A stretch of DNA of 64,000 nucleotides from Batillaria attramentaria (GCA_018292915.2 JACVVK020000211.1:688501-752500), one strand, 5' to 3'. Positions 43,847 to 54,589 are shown, counted from the first letter of the stretch. Translations and numbers: made by a program. The notes: generated from the letters alone by a model not told the origin.

Positions 43847-44284
43847 AGTATAGAATACATCAATTTTAAAGGGTTAGGGTGAAGTATAGAATACATCAAT
43901 TTTAAAGGCTGTTCATAATAACCGCAAAATGTGTTAAGAACTGCACTAAGTGTGAGTGAGATGTCTTTTGTGTTTGTATTGCCCAGACCGGCATATTTTC
44001 TAAGACACCATTTTCTCTTTCACCCCTTTCAACAAGTAAGTCCTTGCCAAGAAAACATCTGCTCGCTACGGTTAGGGTTAGGGTTAGGGTTAGGGTTAGA
44101 CACTTATAGAATAAATCAATTTTAAAGGCCGTTCAAAATCACCGCAAAATATGTTGAGAACTGCACTAAGTGTGAGTGAGATGTCTTTTGTGTTTGTATT
44201 GCCCAGACGTACTTTCTAAGACACCATTCTCTCTTTCACCCCTCTCAACAAGTAAGTCCTTCCTTGCCAAGAAAACATCTGCTG
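43847..44284. repeat. tandem duplication of about 220 bp with telomeric motif at junction
   Basis: TAGAATACATCAATTTTAAA begins units near 43847 (short, 36 bp), 43884 and 44106. The two long units share ACTGCACTAAGTGTGAGTGA, GTGTTTGTATTGCCCAGAC and CTTGCCAAGAAAACATCTGC. Differences are small substitutions plus two short indels. The short unit ends AAAGGGTTAGGG, and five GGTTAG repeats lie between the long units. Confidence 0.92.
44070..44099. repeat. interstitial telomeric repeat (GGTTAG)5
   Basis: Five perfect copies of the TTAGGG-type telomeric hexamer, located exactly at the unit junction. Confidence 0.95.
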
Positions 44285-44517
44285 GGTTGTGTGTGTACAG
44301 TTTTGTTTTCGGCCAGCGGATCCGATGTAAATGTCTCATTCAGCACGAGGAGACGCGGACTTTTCCCGTCTCCCATTCCAGTCTCGGCGCTAGAGGTCGC
44401 TAAACTGCGATTCCTACTACATGCTGACAATGACAACTGATTCCCTTATTTGACGACGGTTAAAGCTCAGTGTAGGAGCGAGGACCCTTTCGGGCAAATT
44501 TGCCGTTGCCGCACTAA

Positions 44518-44695
44518 GGGTGGGTGCGTGTTGGGGGGGGGGGGTAACGTCCTTTTCCAGCACATACGGGTGATATCAAAGACGGGGCAACGATGAAAAA
44601 AACCAGCACAAATATTTGGCCCCAGCCGGGATACGAACTCACGACGTGAGCATTAGAAGTCTAACGCTCTACCATTCGGCCACCCCGGCTCCCCT
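44518..44695 (-). mobile_element. SINE family A, full-length, 13-bp target duplication
   Basis: Complete head (GGGTGGCCGAATGGTAGAGC on the minus strand), B-box and 3' end GGACGTTA, then a C-rich tail seen as G11. GTTGCCGCACTAA (44505-44517) and GTTGCTGCACTAA (44696-44708) differ at one base. Confidence 0.92.
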
Positions 44696-44709
44696 GTTGC
44701 TGCACTAAA

Positions 44710-45280
44710 ATGGAACACATAACATGCGAATCATAGAGAGCGAAGAAAAAAAAAGTAAGATTAAGACCACTACATTAATCTGCGTTCCATTTTGAAGGTA
44801 AAATGAAATTGAAACGAAAATCTACTGTACGTTTCGTTGTTGTTGTTTTCTGTCAAACGAATGCATGAATTTAAATCTGGTGATCCGACGTTTTTTTGTG
44901 AAATATGGAGGAAACCAAAATTTGTTGGTTATTTGTTGTAGTGGTTGTTCTTGTTGTTGCTGTCATTTGTTGTAGTTGTTGTTGTTGATTTTTTTTTGTA
45001 GTAGTACTTGCTGTTGTTGTCATTTGTTGTAGTTGTTCTCGCAAACGAGAGACGGCAACATTTTAACGGACGCCCCGCTTTTCCTGTTGCCTTTGGCCTT
45101 CTGTTGGCTGAGAGCCGGCCCGTGAGAGGCTGCAACTAAATGCGCGATGTTTGACGCCACCAAAAACACAACCTTTTTTTGAAACTTATTTTTTAAAAGA
45201 GTAGATGTGTTGCAATGTGAACCAGGGAGTCTAGCGTATGCTCCGGTTAGCAGATGAAATGGTCCATGTACACAAACACA
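44710..45280. other. unassigned sequence with TTG-rich stretch
   Basis: GTTGTTGTTG-type words at 44930-45040 are partly repeated (TGTCATTTGTTGTAGTTGTT twice). Otherwise nothing recognised. Confidence 0.5.
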
Positions 45281-45286
45281 AAACTT

Positions 45287-45548
45287 AGGAATCGCAGAGT
45301 TGTCTCCCTGTCAGAGAATCTTCTTTCCCCGTCTGGTCCAAATTTGTCTTGAATCCAAATCAAACAAGAATAATTTATGTTTTTTTTTTTTTTTAGCTTC
45401 TAAAATTAATGTACACCAGTCCTTTCCTGTATCCAAACATACCCAGGCTTGCACGGTACATTTATAGTTAGGAATCGCAGAGTTGTCTCCCTGTCAGAGG
45501 TTCTTCTTTTTGGCCGCCGTCTGGTCCCAATTCGTGTTTGATCGAAAC
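45287..45548. repeat. direct repeat pair, about 186-bp spacing
   Basis: TAGGAATCGCAGAGTTGTCT followed by CCCTGTCAGAG, TCTTCTTT and CGTCTGGTCC occurs at about 45287-45345 and 45470-45530. A third short relative (AAGAATCGCAGAGTTGCCTT) lies at about 46675. Confidence 0.85.
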
Positions 45549-45549
45549 T

Positions 45550-46200
45550 TGTCCGGCGCGTTTTGTTGGTTTTGTTTTACGATGCGAAGACGGGGAGGCC
45601 TTAGACCCCTCACAGACATAATTGATTTTTGGCCGGTGCGGGGGCTAAAACACCCATTTTCTTCTCTCTTCCGCCGCGGTTCCCATCTGCATACGATTAG
45701 ATATCTTTGACGCACGACCCACCCTCCATTTTGGAGGCGCCAAAAATATTGTGTCTTCCAGCGCCCTCTCAGTCGCGGGCCCGGCGGAGCAGCGCACTGT
45801 CGTCTGATGGCTAATCAAGTTGATGTTTTCCCCCTTCGCTTTTCCTGGAAAGCCCGCCCCGCCAAAACGAAGATGCGGTCGGTTGATTGGAAAGTGTTTT
45901 CTCAGTAGTGAGTCTGTGAGTGTGAGTGGAGGGGGGAGGGGGTTGGGGGGAGGGGGTGTTGCTAGTAGATCTGGTGTGTTTGCTTTGCTTTCCGAGGCAG
46001 GAGAGCAAAAAAAAGAGGGGTTATTGGAAAAAGTCTTGATTTGCGCGACGACCTCATCTGATTAATTCTGAGCACGGCCAAAATTACTCGCCAAGTATAC
46101 TGATCTCGAAAGCTTCTCTCCTGAGGATAAAGTTTCGGTATTGCCTTATAGAACAGACGCCTGTCCAAACTGTGTCTTTTCGTTTTACCTCTTTTTTTTA
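45550..46200. other. unassigned intergenic sequence
   Basis: G-runs near 45930-45955, nothing else recognised. Confidence 0.4.
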
Positions 46201-46216
46201 ATTGTCAAACTTACAT

Positions 46217-46372
46217 CCTCCTCCTCCTCCTCCTCCAGCCGCGAATTAGTCTTTGTGGCTTGCGCGGCTTTAAGCCCTAAAAACTCACTCCTCCTCCTCC
46301 TCCTCATCATTATCATGGATACTTGTACAGCGCTTATACTCAGCGAGCCCTAAGCGTTTACAAAGTTAAGAG
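46217..46372. mobile_element. family E 3' end next to a LINE-type 3' tail
   Basis: (TCC)7 is followed by the family E 3' half on the plus strand (GCCGCGAATTAGTCTTTGTG, GCTTGCGCGGCTTTAAGCCC), a second (TCC)n, then a minus-strand LINE-type 3' end (CTTAGGGCTCGCTGAGTATA, GCGCTGTACAAG) with a GATAATGATGA tail. The family E fragment lies inside the TCC tract, so it probably inserted into the LINE microsatellite tail. Confidence 0.7.
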
Positions 46373-46374
46373 AA

Positions 46375-47420
46375 AAAAATGAAATGGCATGAAAATAATG
46401 CCAGAGAGAACAATACTTTTACTTTTACATGCACTTTTCTTTGCTCAAATGGTCTGCAAGTGGCTACGACGGTCCTGCTCGATTATGATTTTGATTGAAT
46501 GATATCATACTATTTCTTTGTGTAGTTTTCAGGTATGGTTGCGAAGGTACATCAGTAAAACATTTTAATAATGAACAAAACCAGATTTGTCCGTCGCTTC
46601 TCCTAGAGCACAAGCGAATGAAGTTTTGTTTTATTTGTACCGATACCGAAGAAGATGAAATATTATCTATAGTTAAGAATCGCAGAGTTGCCTTCCTCTT
46701 TTAATTTTGTGAAATGTAAGTTTCGGTTTCTGAAAAGTAGTTCTAGTTTTTATTTGTTTGATTTATGCATGCGGGGATTGAAATTACAAAAGTACCTTTC
46801 CATACCCACAATGCGAACAACTCATAATGTAGGGGGTATCATAAACGGTGTCATGAAGCTTTTTTTATATATTTTTTTTTTAGGCTTTTCCTAGAAGCAG
46901 ACGTTGGAGTATGAGGGAGGGTAGGGGGGGGGGGGGGGAGGGATGGCGGTTAGAAAAAGACGACCGCAGAAGAAGAAGAAGAGCACCCAAGACCTTCAGC
47001 AACGCAGGAAATCCAATGAAGCCCGGGAAATGGGGCCCGCCCTGCAAAATAATCTCCCCTTTTATAATCATTTGTCACGAGTGCTCGCCCGTGTTCTTCC
47101 CAAACCCGATCACTCGCGGGCCAGTGCCCCTAGATAGGATTGCGGCGGAGAGTGACCGCAAAAAAGGGGGCTTCGGTCAGATCGGTCAGACCGGTCAGGA
47201 ATTGAATTACTAAAATGATATTATTTAGTAAATGTGCCAGCACAATCTTTTGTCGCGGAGCTGTGGGCGACGACGTCATTGGCAGAAACGGTTCTTGGGG
47301 GGGACGGGCCTAAGGGTAGATAATGCAATCAGGGGAGAGAATTGGACACAAGGGGAAGAGAAAAGAGGTTTGGGTGGTGTGGGTGGGGAGATAAGAAAGG
47401 TTGAGCGGGGAGGGAAGGGG
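46375..47420. other. unassigned intergenic sequence
   Basis: No gene recognised. A G12 run lies at about 46926-46938. GGTCAGATCGGTCAGACCGG is a short tandem near 47176. Confidence 0.4.
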
Positions 47421-47585
47421 GAGGGGGGACTGATGAATGTGCGTTGGGTTTTTTTCCCGTTTGTTTTTCGCTGCTTATTTATTTTATGTACTTTTTCATT
47501 TATTTATTTATTTTAATGAAGTACACAAGCCTCAGATTTACACCGAGAAGGAGTTAAGGTTTTAGGTTTCGATTTGTCTTTTGGT

Positions 47586-47648
47586 TCCCTGGCCGCGAAA
47601 TAGTCTCTGTTGCTTGCGCGGCGTAAAGCCCTAAAAAACTAACTAACT
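47586..47648 (+). mobile_element. family E 3' fragment
   Basis: GGCCGCGAAATAGTCTCTGT, GCTTGCGCGGCGTAAAGCCC and an AACTAACTAAC tail variant. Confidence 0.7.
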
Positions 47649-47822
47649 TTTGGTTCCCATAAACTGAAGATGACCCATGACCATATATTTAAAAGACAAT
47701 GCATCGTTTTTGTTTTCTTTTTCTGAACATGAGCGGTGGTAGGGACTGGGCGTTGTTGTTTTTTTTTTTTTAACATTGTACGTTTTCTTCTGCTTCTCCA
47801 TTTTTTTTTTTGTAAAACAATA

Positions 47823-47825
<3 letters not shown>

Positions 47826-47890
<65 letters not shown>
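47826..47890. repeat. (GT)32 microsatellite
   Basis: Uninterrupted GT run flanked by T-runs. Confidence 0.95.
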
Positions 47891-47891
<1 letters not shown>

Positions 47892-47899
47892 GTTTTAGG

Positions 47900-49225
47900 T
47901 GGTCGTGGTTTTTTTTTTTAATTGTTTAATTTTCGTTTGTTGTTTTCAGAAATGATGTTCTCCCCCGTTGCTTAGCTTCAAAAATGTGTCCACGATGTCG
48001 AAAATTTACAAATAACCCTTTCTACCTTGCGCCACGTGTGAGACAAAAACTCTCTCTGCCCCTCCCTCCGTCCCGTCCCTCCATCCTTTTCTCCCTCCCT
48101 CATCCCCACCCCCTATTCCAATTTCCTCAGACGTGCACAATCCAAGAAGCGATAGTTTTTCGATATCTCCAGGACGGTCCTTTCAGCTTTAGGGACAAGC
48201 CCCGTCTACCGGTTGATTAAAACTATAAATTCCCATCCACTGTCCACTGTTTTGACGTTGATTCGGAAAAATTGGCCCGGACTAGCTTTGGCCGCAGGTC
48301 GAAGTTTTCTCCTTGCACGCGATTTCTGCCCATCCTCACGCTGTAGTCGCAATTTCTGTGAGCGTCTGTCGACGTGCCTGCGTTCCTTTCTGTCTGTCCG
48401 TCCGTCCGTCTGTCTGCCTGTTCGTCTGTTTGTCTGTGTGTCTGCCTATCAGTCTCTCTGTATCTCTACGTCGCTTGGCCTGCCATCAGATCTATACGTG
48501 AAGCAATTGTCGCCATTATTCCGCAAAACCGGTACGAATGCGCTGGTCAGTATGGCCTTGGATCATACGAGATTACTTTTAAACATGCGCGTATTGGGTA
48601 CGTCGCATACCGTTTTTGACGACAATTACAAGGTTATTCGTAGCATACGAACCCTGTCGCCCAAACTTTAGGACAACGGCGATTCAAACGACACTTGCCT
48701 TCTCAGTCTAACATTGTAATCGCACACGATGGACAAAACTCGTGTGTGCAACAAGAAACTGCGCTCATCGGGGGTAGGACAGAGGGGTAGGGTAGAGGCT
48801 TATTTTCTACCCCCCATCCAGCCACCACCACCAGCGACACACGAGTCCCCTTGATTGTTTTGTCCGGTTTTGGACAAAACTGACGGCGATGGACACTGAC
48901 TGACCGCAGACTCGGGCACGTGTCTGGAAGCGCTTCTTACAGGGAGAGGGGATTGAGAAAGTTGATGAAGAAACGGTCGGGGGGGAGGGGGACTTGTCTG
49001 CGCGTTTGCATTCATTTTGTCTGTGTGCCACCAAGGTGGCTGAGGGAGGCGATTTTGATTTTGGTGGTTGTGTTGGGTGTGGAGTCTGATTATGGAAAAT
49101 AGCTCAGTAGCTTTATACATGTACCCTTGAAATCGTTGTCCTTCTAGGGAGATGTCAGTGATTTTGTAAATCCTTGCAACTAACTTCAAACCAGAATTGA
49201 CACTGAATCATGTTCTTGAACAACC
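47900..49225. other. unassigned sequence with GTCC/GTCT stretch
   Basis: GTCTGTCCGTCC-type tetramers at 48390-48450 explain the Ser/Val/Cys-rich frames. The rest, including the 152-codon plus-strand frame at 48213, shows no domain. Confidence 0.45.
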
Positions 49226-49234
49226 ATATGCAAA

Positions 49235-49320
49235 ATCTCTCTCTCTCTCTCTGTGCGTGTGTGTGTGCGTGTGTGCGTGCGTGTGCGTGTGTGTGTGCGT
49301 GTGTGTGTGCGTGTGCGTGT

Positions 49321-49377
<57 letters not shown>
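49235..49377. repeat. (CT)n and interrupted (GT)n microsatellite
   Basis: CT run 49237-49251, GTGC-interrupted GT 49252-49325, pure GT to 49376. Confidence 0.95.
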
Positions 49378-49378
<1 letters not shown>

Positions 49379-49449
49379 GCCATTAGTGATGTGGCTGGAG
49401 TGCCGCGTAGGTAGAAGGGGCAGCTTGTGAAAGGAAAGCTTTGTATGGA

Positions 49450-50315
49450 CATCGTTTTTTTAGTTGGTTAGTTAGTTTTTTGACAGGGTTATTCGTTTAT
49501 TTATTTGTTTATTTATGACAGGACAGCATTTTCATTAGTCTAACCCCATTGGGTGAATCAGGTGTTTGTACTTGGTTCCGGCACCTCTTTGGGCGTGCTT
49601 ATCAGGCTATTGACCTTGTAAGAACATGTGGAATCGTGGGCTGTTCCCAGCGGAGCAGCCCATAACATGTTTCACATTTTCTTCCGTTTTTGTTTTTTCT
49701 TCTTAATTGTAAAAGAGACAGAAAGACAGACAGAAAGAAAGTTATTCAGTCTTTGTCATCAGGTTCGGTTGGTACCAACACTTCCTACGAAGGGACCAGA
49801 CATTCAGACCCCTAATCCCCCTCCCCCACTTCTCCTTCTCCCCCTCCCCATGGAGACAAACAAACAACAAATTGAGGCTGTAGACTCACACCGCAAGAAC
49901 GTGACGGATTAGAGTTCTGTGCTGCCCGCTAGGAAAGCCCGCCCAAGAAAATCGTTGTGTGTGCATGATTTTCATAAAGTGTCTTTTCCCCACAGTTTGT
50001 TGCTCATCTTGTGCCGTTTGTTTGGCGTCGCCGACAGCTGTGTTCAGGATGGATGCAGACTTTGATGGAACGTCGCTGATGTTCGTTATCAATGGCTGTA
50101 TTTGTTCACGCGAATTTTAGGGAATATAAATGAGGTGGCGTGGAAAGGGTTGGGGTGTGTTTTTTTTTTTTTTTGGTAATGCTGCTTAATTGCTTAATTT
50201 TGTAACCTTGTTTCATTTTTGTCTGTTTTAAGTGAGTGCACTTCGTATACTGAAACATTCAGCAAAGTTTCAAAACTCACACTGGCGGCGTACATCACTA
50301 GCAAACAACAGCCAA
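49450..50315. other. unassigned intergenic sequence
   Basis: ATTT-type repeats at 49493-49517 and a T-run at 50160-50175. No gene recognised. Confidence 0.4.
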
Positions 50316-50319
50316 AACA

Positions 50320-50590
50320 TTTTTACCTGAAACAACAACAACTTCAACAATTCTCCCCAAAATAACAACGAAACAACTTTCCAACAACAATAACAAGAAC
50401 AAACATTTGCTCCAGAGGAACTTCCACAAAACTTTAAAAAAAAACCCAAAAAACAAACAAACAAAAAAACAAAACAAAACCAAAACACCCAACAACAACA
50501 AGAACAACAATAACGATTTTCCCAAAACCAGTATCAACAACTTCCCCAAAGAACAAAACAAAGAAACAAAAGACAACAAAGAGTAGTCAT
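50320..50590. repeat. A/C-rich low-complexity tract
   Basis: CAACAA and AAAACAAAC words with TTCC interruptions, including repeated TTCCCCAAA-like and AACAACTTC blocks. Confidence 0.85.
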
Positions 50591-50599
50591 GAGGAAGAC

Positions 50600-51140
50600 A
50601 CCACAAGTCTTATAAACGTGCAAAAAAGAGACAGTCCAAGTTAAACATCCCCACAAGACAATACTTGGTAAAACACTCAGCACCCTTTTCAAACACACCA
50701 CAGCGACATCGCACATCATACACCCAGGATGCTGAACTGAATCCGAGAATTCCTCCTCAAATGTCCGGAATCGCTGACCATTCCTGCTAGCCGCCGTTTT
50801 TGTGGGCACTTCTTGACATCTCTGCTGGACAGTGCCACGTCACGTTTTCCCATAATTCCCTCTCCGTTTGGGTTCCGGCTCTTTTTTGTCCCTCTGCTTG
50901 TTTGGGTCGCCGCTTTGGGTTTCTCGTGTCGGTTTTGGCAAGGCAGGGTGGATGAAGAGGTTGTGACAATAACTGAAAGGGGTGAGAGAAGAGATGGGGT
51001 GAAAGAGAAGACGTTCTTCGGCACATGCGGATGCACATTCATCTGATCGGGGTCAGCAAGGGGTAAGGGGGTGAATGGGTGTTTTAGGGATTAAAGTCTT
51101 AATACGTATGACAGGCATACAGCAGCTTGTGGAAAAAAAC
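50600..51140. other. unassigned intergenic sequence
   Basis: The minus-strand frame 50716-51042 is not low-complexity but shows no domain. Confidence 0.4.
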
Positions 51141-51144
51141 TTTA

Positions 51145-51530
51145 GAGCGGTGGTCTAATAGGTAGCGCGTCGGATTTAGCCGCTGCGCTGCTCAACGGCC
51201 GTCACCAATGTCATGGCGATGACGCGTGGGTTCGAGCCCAGGTCGCTTATGTGGTGGAAAAGGACTTAAACTCCCACACATCCACCCACCCACCCTCGAG
51301 CCCAGGTCGAGCTTGTGATATGTGATACCGGTTTTTCCTGGCTACCGGGCTGCTCATCGGGGTTTTCTCTCCGGGTTATCCGGCTTTCCTTCCCCAGCAA
51401 AATTGTAATATATATATATATAAATTATATATGATGGGCATTGGGTGGCGCTGCACCGCGGCGACGCACTTCCCACGGGAGAAGCAGCCCGAATTTCCCG
51501 AAAGGGATAATAAAGTAGTAAAAAAATAAA
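51145..51530 (+). mobile_element. SINE family B, full-length, interrupted by a SINE A fragment
   Basis: The tRNA-like head has GAGCGGTGGTCTAATAGGTA (A-box region) and GGGTTCGAGCCCAG (B-box). After the insertion at 51246-51295 the body resumes: GGTTTTTCCTGGCTACCGGG, CTCTCCGGGTTATCCGGCTT, an (AT)n run at 51409-51431 and GGGATAATAAAGTAGT, ending in an A-rich tail. Confidence 0.9.
51246..51295 (+). mobile_element. 50-bp SINE A 3' end nested in SINE B, 14-bp target duplication
   Basis: TTATGTGGTGGAAAAGGACT, then TAAACTCCCACACATCCACC is the last part of SINE A. TCGAGCCCAGGTCG flanks it exactly at 51232-51245 and 51296-51309. It is a severely 5'-truncated insertion, as expected from aborted reverse transcription. 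Confidence 0.9.
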
Positions 51531-51916
51531 TAAATAAAAAGTCACACTATTTATGACAGGCATACAGCATACACCCACACCCCCACCCCCAACCCCAACC
51601 CTCCACTCCGACCTGGGCCCGCCGGAGTTCTGCACTGCTGCGGAATCTCGAGACAGCGAACCGTCTTGCGAGATTCTCACGAAATCGAACACAAGGTTTG
51701 GAAGGAAGATGTTTAGCTTTTGTCGAGATGTTCCTCGCGGATGGCTAAGTCTTTCCCCCAGATCTCCGTGTGGTTTGTAGAAACACGATGGAAACCAGCA
51801 CGTGCCCTAAGAAATGGTTATACGAGGGTAGGAATGAAATTCTTGGCGGCCGGCGGTGTGGTCTGGTGGCGCGAAGTTGTTTGAGTTCGACTCTGTTATA
51901 TCCCGAGACGGGCGTA

Positions 51917-51959
51917 CCCCCCCCCCCCCCCAAAAAAAAAAAAAAAAAAAAAAAAAAAA
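51917..51959. repeat. C15-A28 homopolymer block
   Basis: C-run followed directly by an A-run of about 28. It may be the A-tail of a short retroposed sequence starting near 51850, where a GAGTTCGACTC B-box-like word occurs at about 51884. Confidence 0.85.
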
Positions 51960-52320
51960 GGACGATTCCACTTGGCAAGCCCCCGAGACCAAAGCCCCGC
52001 TCCCTTTAGTTTGCAGTGTATTGGCAAAACACAGTATGTCCATGACGTCATGTTATGGGTAAAAGGGTGATTTCAAGATGAAAGAGACTGACGTAATGGT
52101 CTTTTTCCTCAAATGACGTCAAATGGACTTACTGCTTTCTTTCCACGTTTCAGTCATATCGAAATACATGTGCTACTACCCTCTATGTAGTGTCTGGCAA
52201 GAAAGTTCGCCAGACTAGTTTATTTGGGCCTAGGAGATGATAAGTTGCATAAATTTGCTATAATTTATGTGTGCTTAGTATTTATCTTTGTTTTACCTTT
52301 TTGTAATTTTTGTTTGTTTT
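51960..52320. other. unassigned intergenic sequence
   Basis: No repeat or gene recognised. Confidence 0.4.
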
Positions 52321-52321
52321 C

Positions 52322-52540
52322 TACGCTTTTTTTTTTTTGTAATCGGGAGTTCGAGAAATTAGCATGAAGGTGCAGCGTCTCCTGCATGTCCTAGGTTTTA
52401 AACCAGTCTGCATCATTTGTATATTGTTGCATGTTTTTTTTGGGTTTTTTTTTCACCGGCGTTATTCAGGCACATTTAGCCGCGAATTAGTCTTTGGTGT
52501 TAGCGCGGCTTAAAGTTCGAAAAACTCACTCACTCCCCAG
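52322..52540 (+). mobile_element. repeat family E, long copy
   Basis: TACGCTTTTTTTTTTTG, AATCGGGAGTTCGAGAAATT, ATGAAGGTGCAGCGTCTCCT, then CGCGAATTAGTCTTTGG, GCGCGGCTTAAAG and an ACTCACTCACTC end. GGGAGTTCGAG resembles a B-box, so the family could be tRNA-derived. Confidence 0.8.
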
Positions 52541-52544
52541 CCTA

Positions 52545-53100
52545 TGCCATTTGTTGTGCTGATTATGCCGCGGCACGCGATTGGCTGAAATCTGGGGGCT
52601 TGCCCCTCAAATTTTAATTGACAGGAGTGGGGTCGTCTATCGTGCTCATTCCGAAACGTTGCCCGTTTTTTCTACATCCCGGCCGACTCCCCTTCAGCTA
52701 GAGGTCAGTGGCCTATGTGGCCTTAGACATACCGCGCGACCAAAAGTGTGTAGGTAGTCACTTGTAAAAAGCGACATCCTGTCTGAGTAGGTCGTCAGTT
52801 TCCTGGCCGTTAGGCGATCTCCCAAGAGCGAGCATTTAGTTTCAGCCAATCAGGAAACAGGTTAAACGTCGCTGCAGTTGATTGGTCTCGCAAGCTTATC
52901 CCCTCGCATAGCAACAAAGATGTCGCTCACTTATGTCGCTCATACATGTAGTTTGTGCTTGTGAACGTTTTATTTTTCTGGCAGTTCAACAGTCCTGGTA
53001 GATTGCCGCCTAGACGGGACGGCGGAAGCGGCACCGCGTGTGGACCTTAGCTACAGTCACTAGGCGATGCCGGTGTAGTTAGGAGCACTTACCCCCACGA
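52545..53100. other. unassigned intergenic sequence
   Basis: No element recognised. CCAATCA- and ATTGG-type words occur at 52848, 52580 and 52880 but are not interpretable alone. Confidence 0.4.
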
Positions 53101-53109
53101 AGGATTGCC

Positions 53110-53590
53110 ACCTGCCGGCAAAAGCTTCTCCGAGTAAAGATATCGTAACGATTTTATTTAATTTATTTATTTATTTATTTTACTCCGGAGTAAAAGCCTC
53201 GTCCATACAAGACGTGCAGTCAAACACTCCCTCAGTCCCTCTACCCTTCCTTAGAAAAAGGGCGCACGCCCCATGAATCTGATAGCCGCTTGTAGTCCTT
53301 TTTTGCAGGTGACTGTAGTAGCGCCGGCAGTTAAACGTGGACACTCCAACGTCGTTATCTGTAAACGTGACCACCACTGGGTTTTCGCGTAACTTGCCCT
53401 GTCAGCAAAAACTTCTCCGAGTAAACTCATCGTAAAGAAAGTTTTACTCCGGAGTGAAATTCTCGTACGACAGAAGGACTCCCGTGTCCTGGGAGTAAGT
53501 CTGTCTTATGAGGTTTTTACTCCGAAGTAAGAATTTCTCTCCGATATTTCAGTCTACTACGGAGTAAATCCCTTGTCTTACTACACCGGG
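53110..53590. repeat. block with repeated ACTCCGGAGT palindromes
   Basis: TTTACTCCGGAGTAAA-type palindromes lie at about 53179-53194, 53443-53458 (one change), 53517-53533 (CCGAAG variant) and 53554-53568 (ACGG variant). CTTCTCCGAGTAAA occurs at about 53126 and 53410. The block brackets the reading frame copy at 53205-53420. Confidence 0.8.
53205..53420 (-). CDS. duplicated conserved reading frame, copy 1 (unknown protein)
   Basis: The minus-strand frame reads QGKLRENPVVVTFTDNDVGV, then STFNCRRYYSHLQKRTTSGY and QIHGACALFLRKG. The same frame is preserved in the second copy at 54370-54585. Over the best-aligned 32 codons I count about five silent and six replacement differences, which is more silent change than unconstrained sequence would give, but the sample is tiny. 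On the minus strand the segment is preceded by a TTTTTGCTGACAG acceptor-like sequence, so it may be an exon. I do not recognise the domain. It is bracketed by ACTCCGGAGT palindromes, so it may belong to a mobile element. It has no complete start and stop context and could be a decayed duplicate. Confidence 0.35.
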
Positions 53591-53889
53591 GAAGTATGGT
53601 TACACATTGCAGCCATCCTGTGTAGTCAGTATGTACATTGTAGTAACATGGCCACCTGTCTTAAGAGTCTCACATTTCCCAGGCCCCTTAGACAAGTTTG
53701 ATTGTACATGTATCTCAGTGTCGCTGTTGGGGTGACTGTCATTTTGGTGATGGCGTCAAGATCGAGCGAAGTGTCCCTTTTTTTTGAGTTTGAAAGAAAT
53801 AAATTAAATTTATTTTCGAAATGATTTTAAAAAAAAGAAAGAAATTTGACCGTTTTCAGTGATGATTAGCTAGTTAGATGGTAGTTTGG

Positions 53890-53990
53890 TTGAGGCTGTA
53901 ACATTTTGTCCCCCCCCCCCCCCCACACACACCTCATCAGTATGGCTGATACCAAAGACGGGTTGACCGGGGGGGGGGGGGGGGAGCGAG
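53890..53990. repeat. C-run and G-run pair
   Basis: C15 at about 53910-53924 and G15 at about 53970-53985. A SINE A-like word (ATACCAAAGACGGGTTGACC) lies between them. Confidence 0.8.
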
Positions 53991-54051
53991 CCCGCAAATA
54001 GCATCATACTGAAGACATCACTAAGTTTCACCAGGGACTTCACTTGTTGGT

Positions 54052-54132
54052 TTCTACGCTTTTTTTTTTTGTAATCGGGAGTTCGATAAATAAACATGAA
54101 GGTGCAGCGTCTCTTGCATGTCCTAGGTTTAT
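54052..54132 (+). mobile_element. family E 5' fragment
   Basis: TACGCTTTTTTTTTTTG, AATCGGGAGTTCGATAAATA and AAGGTGCAGCGTCTCTTGCA match the start of the copy at 52322. The 3' half is missing. Confidence 0.75.
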
Positions 54133-54369
54133 TACGCATGTCCGTAGTAAGCCTTGAAATGGCCCGTCTCAGGCTGTTCGGGAGTTTAGAACTGCGGCTA
54201 CTGAATTCTGTGTTTTGAAGGTTAGGGAGTTGATTCCGTACCGCCGCACGACTAAACATAAAGGTGAGTTTGAGGAGGACTGACTGACAGACTGAAACTG
54301 ACCAACCGTTTCCACGGCCCATACATAATACATCACCTGTCAGTTTTTATGGTCAAGATTCAAGGGACA

Positions 54370-54585
54370 GATGACGGGCAGTCAAACACTCCCTCAGTCC
54401 CTCTCTAACCCCCTCCCCTAGAAAAAGGGCGTACGCCCCCGTGAATCGTATAGCCGCTTGGGTCCTCTTTGCAGGTGACTGCAGCACCTCTGGCAGTTAA
54501 AAGTGGACACTTCAACGTCGTTATCAGTAAAAGTGACCACCACAGGGTTTCCGCGTAACATGCCCTGCTAGCAAAAACTTCTTTG
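54370..54585 (-). CDS. duplicated conserved reading frame, copy 2 (unknown protein)
   Basis: Direct-repeat partner of 53205-53420, about 1.16 kb away. On the minus strand the frame reads QGMLRGNPVVVTFTDNDVEV, then STFNCQRCCSHLQRG, after which a small indel shifts it relative to copy 1. A TTTTTGCTAGCAG acceptor-like sequence precedes it, as in copy 1. Two Tyr of copy 1 are Cys here. The ACTCCGGAGT palindromes that bracket copy 1 are not obvious around this copy. Because the frame is broken near its end, this is more likely a decaying duplicate than an active exon. Confidence 0.3.
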
Positions 54586-54589
54586 GTGT

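Noticed and set aside
48213..48671. 152-codon plus-strand frame
   Set aside because: It crosses a GTCC/GTCT microsatellite and has no domain.
53935..53970. Additional SINE A fragment (ATACCAAAGACGGGTTGACC)
   Set aside because: The match is under 25 bp and lies between homopolymers. Not enough to call.
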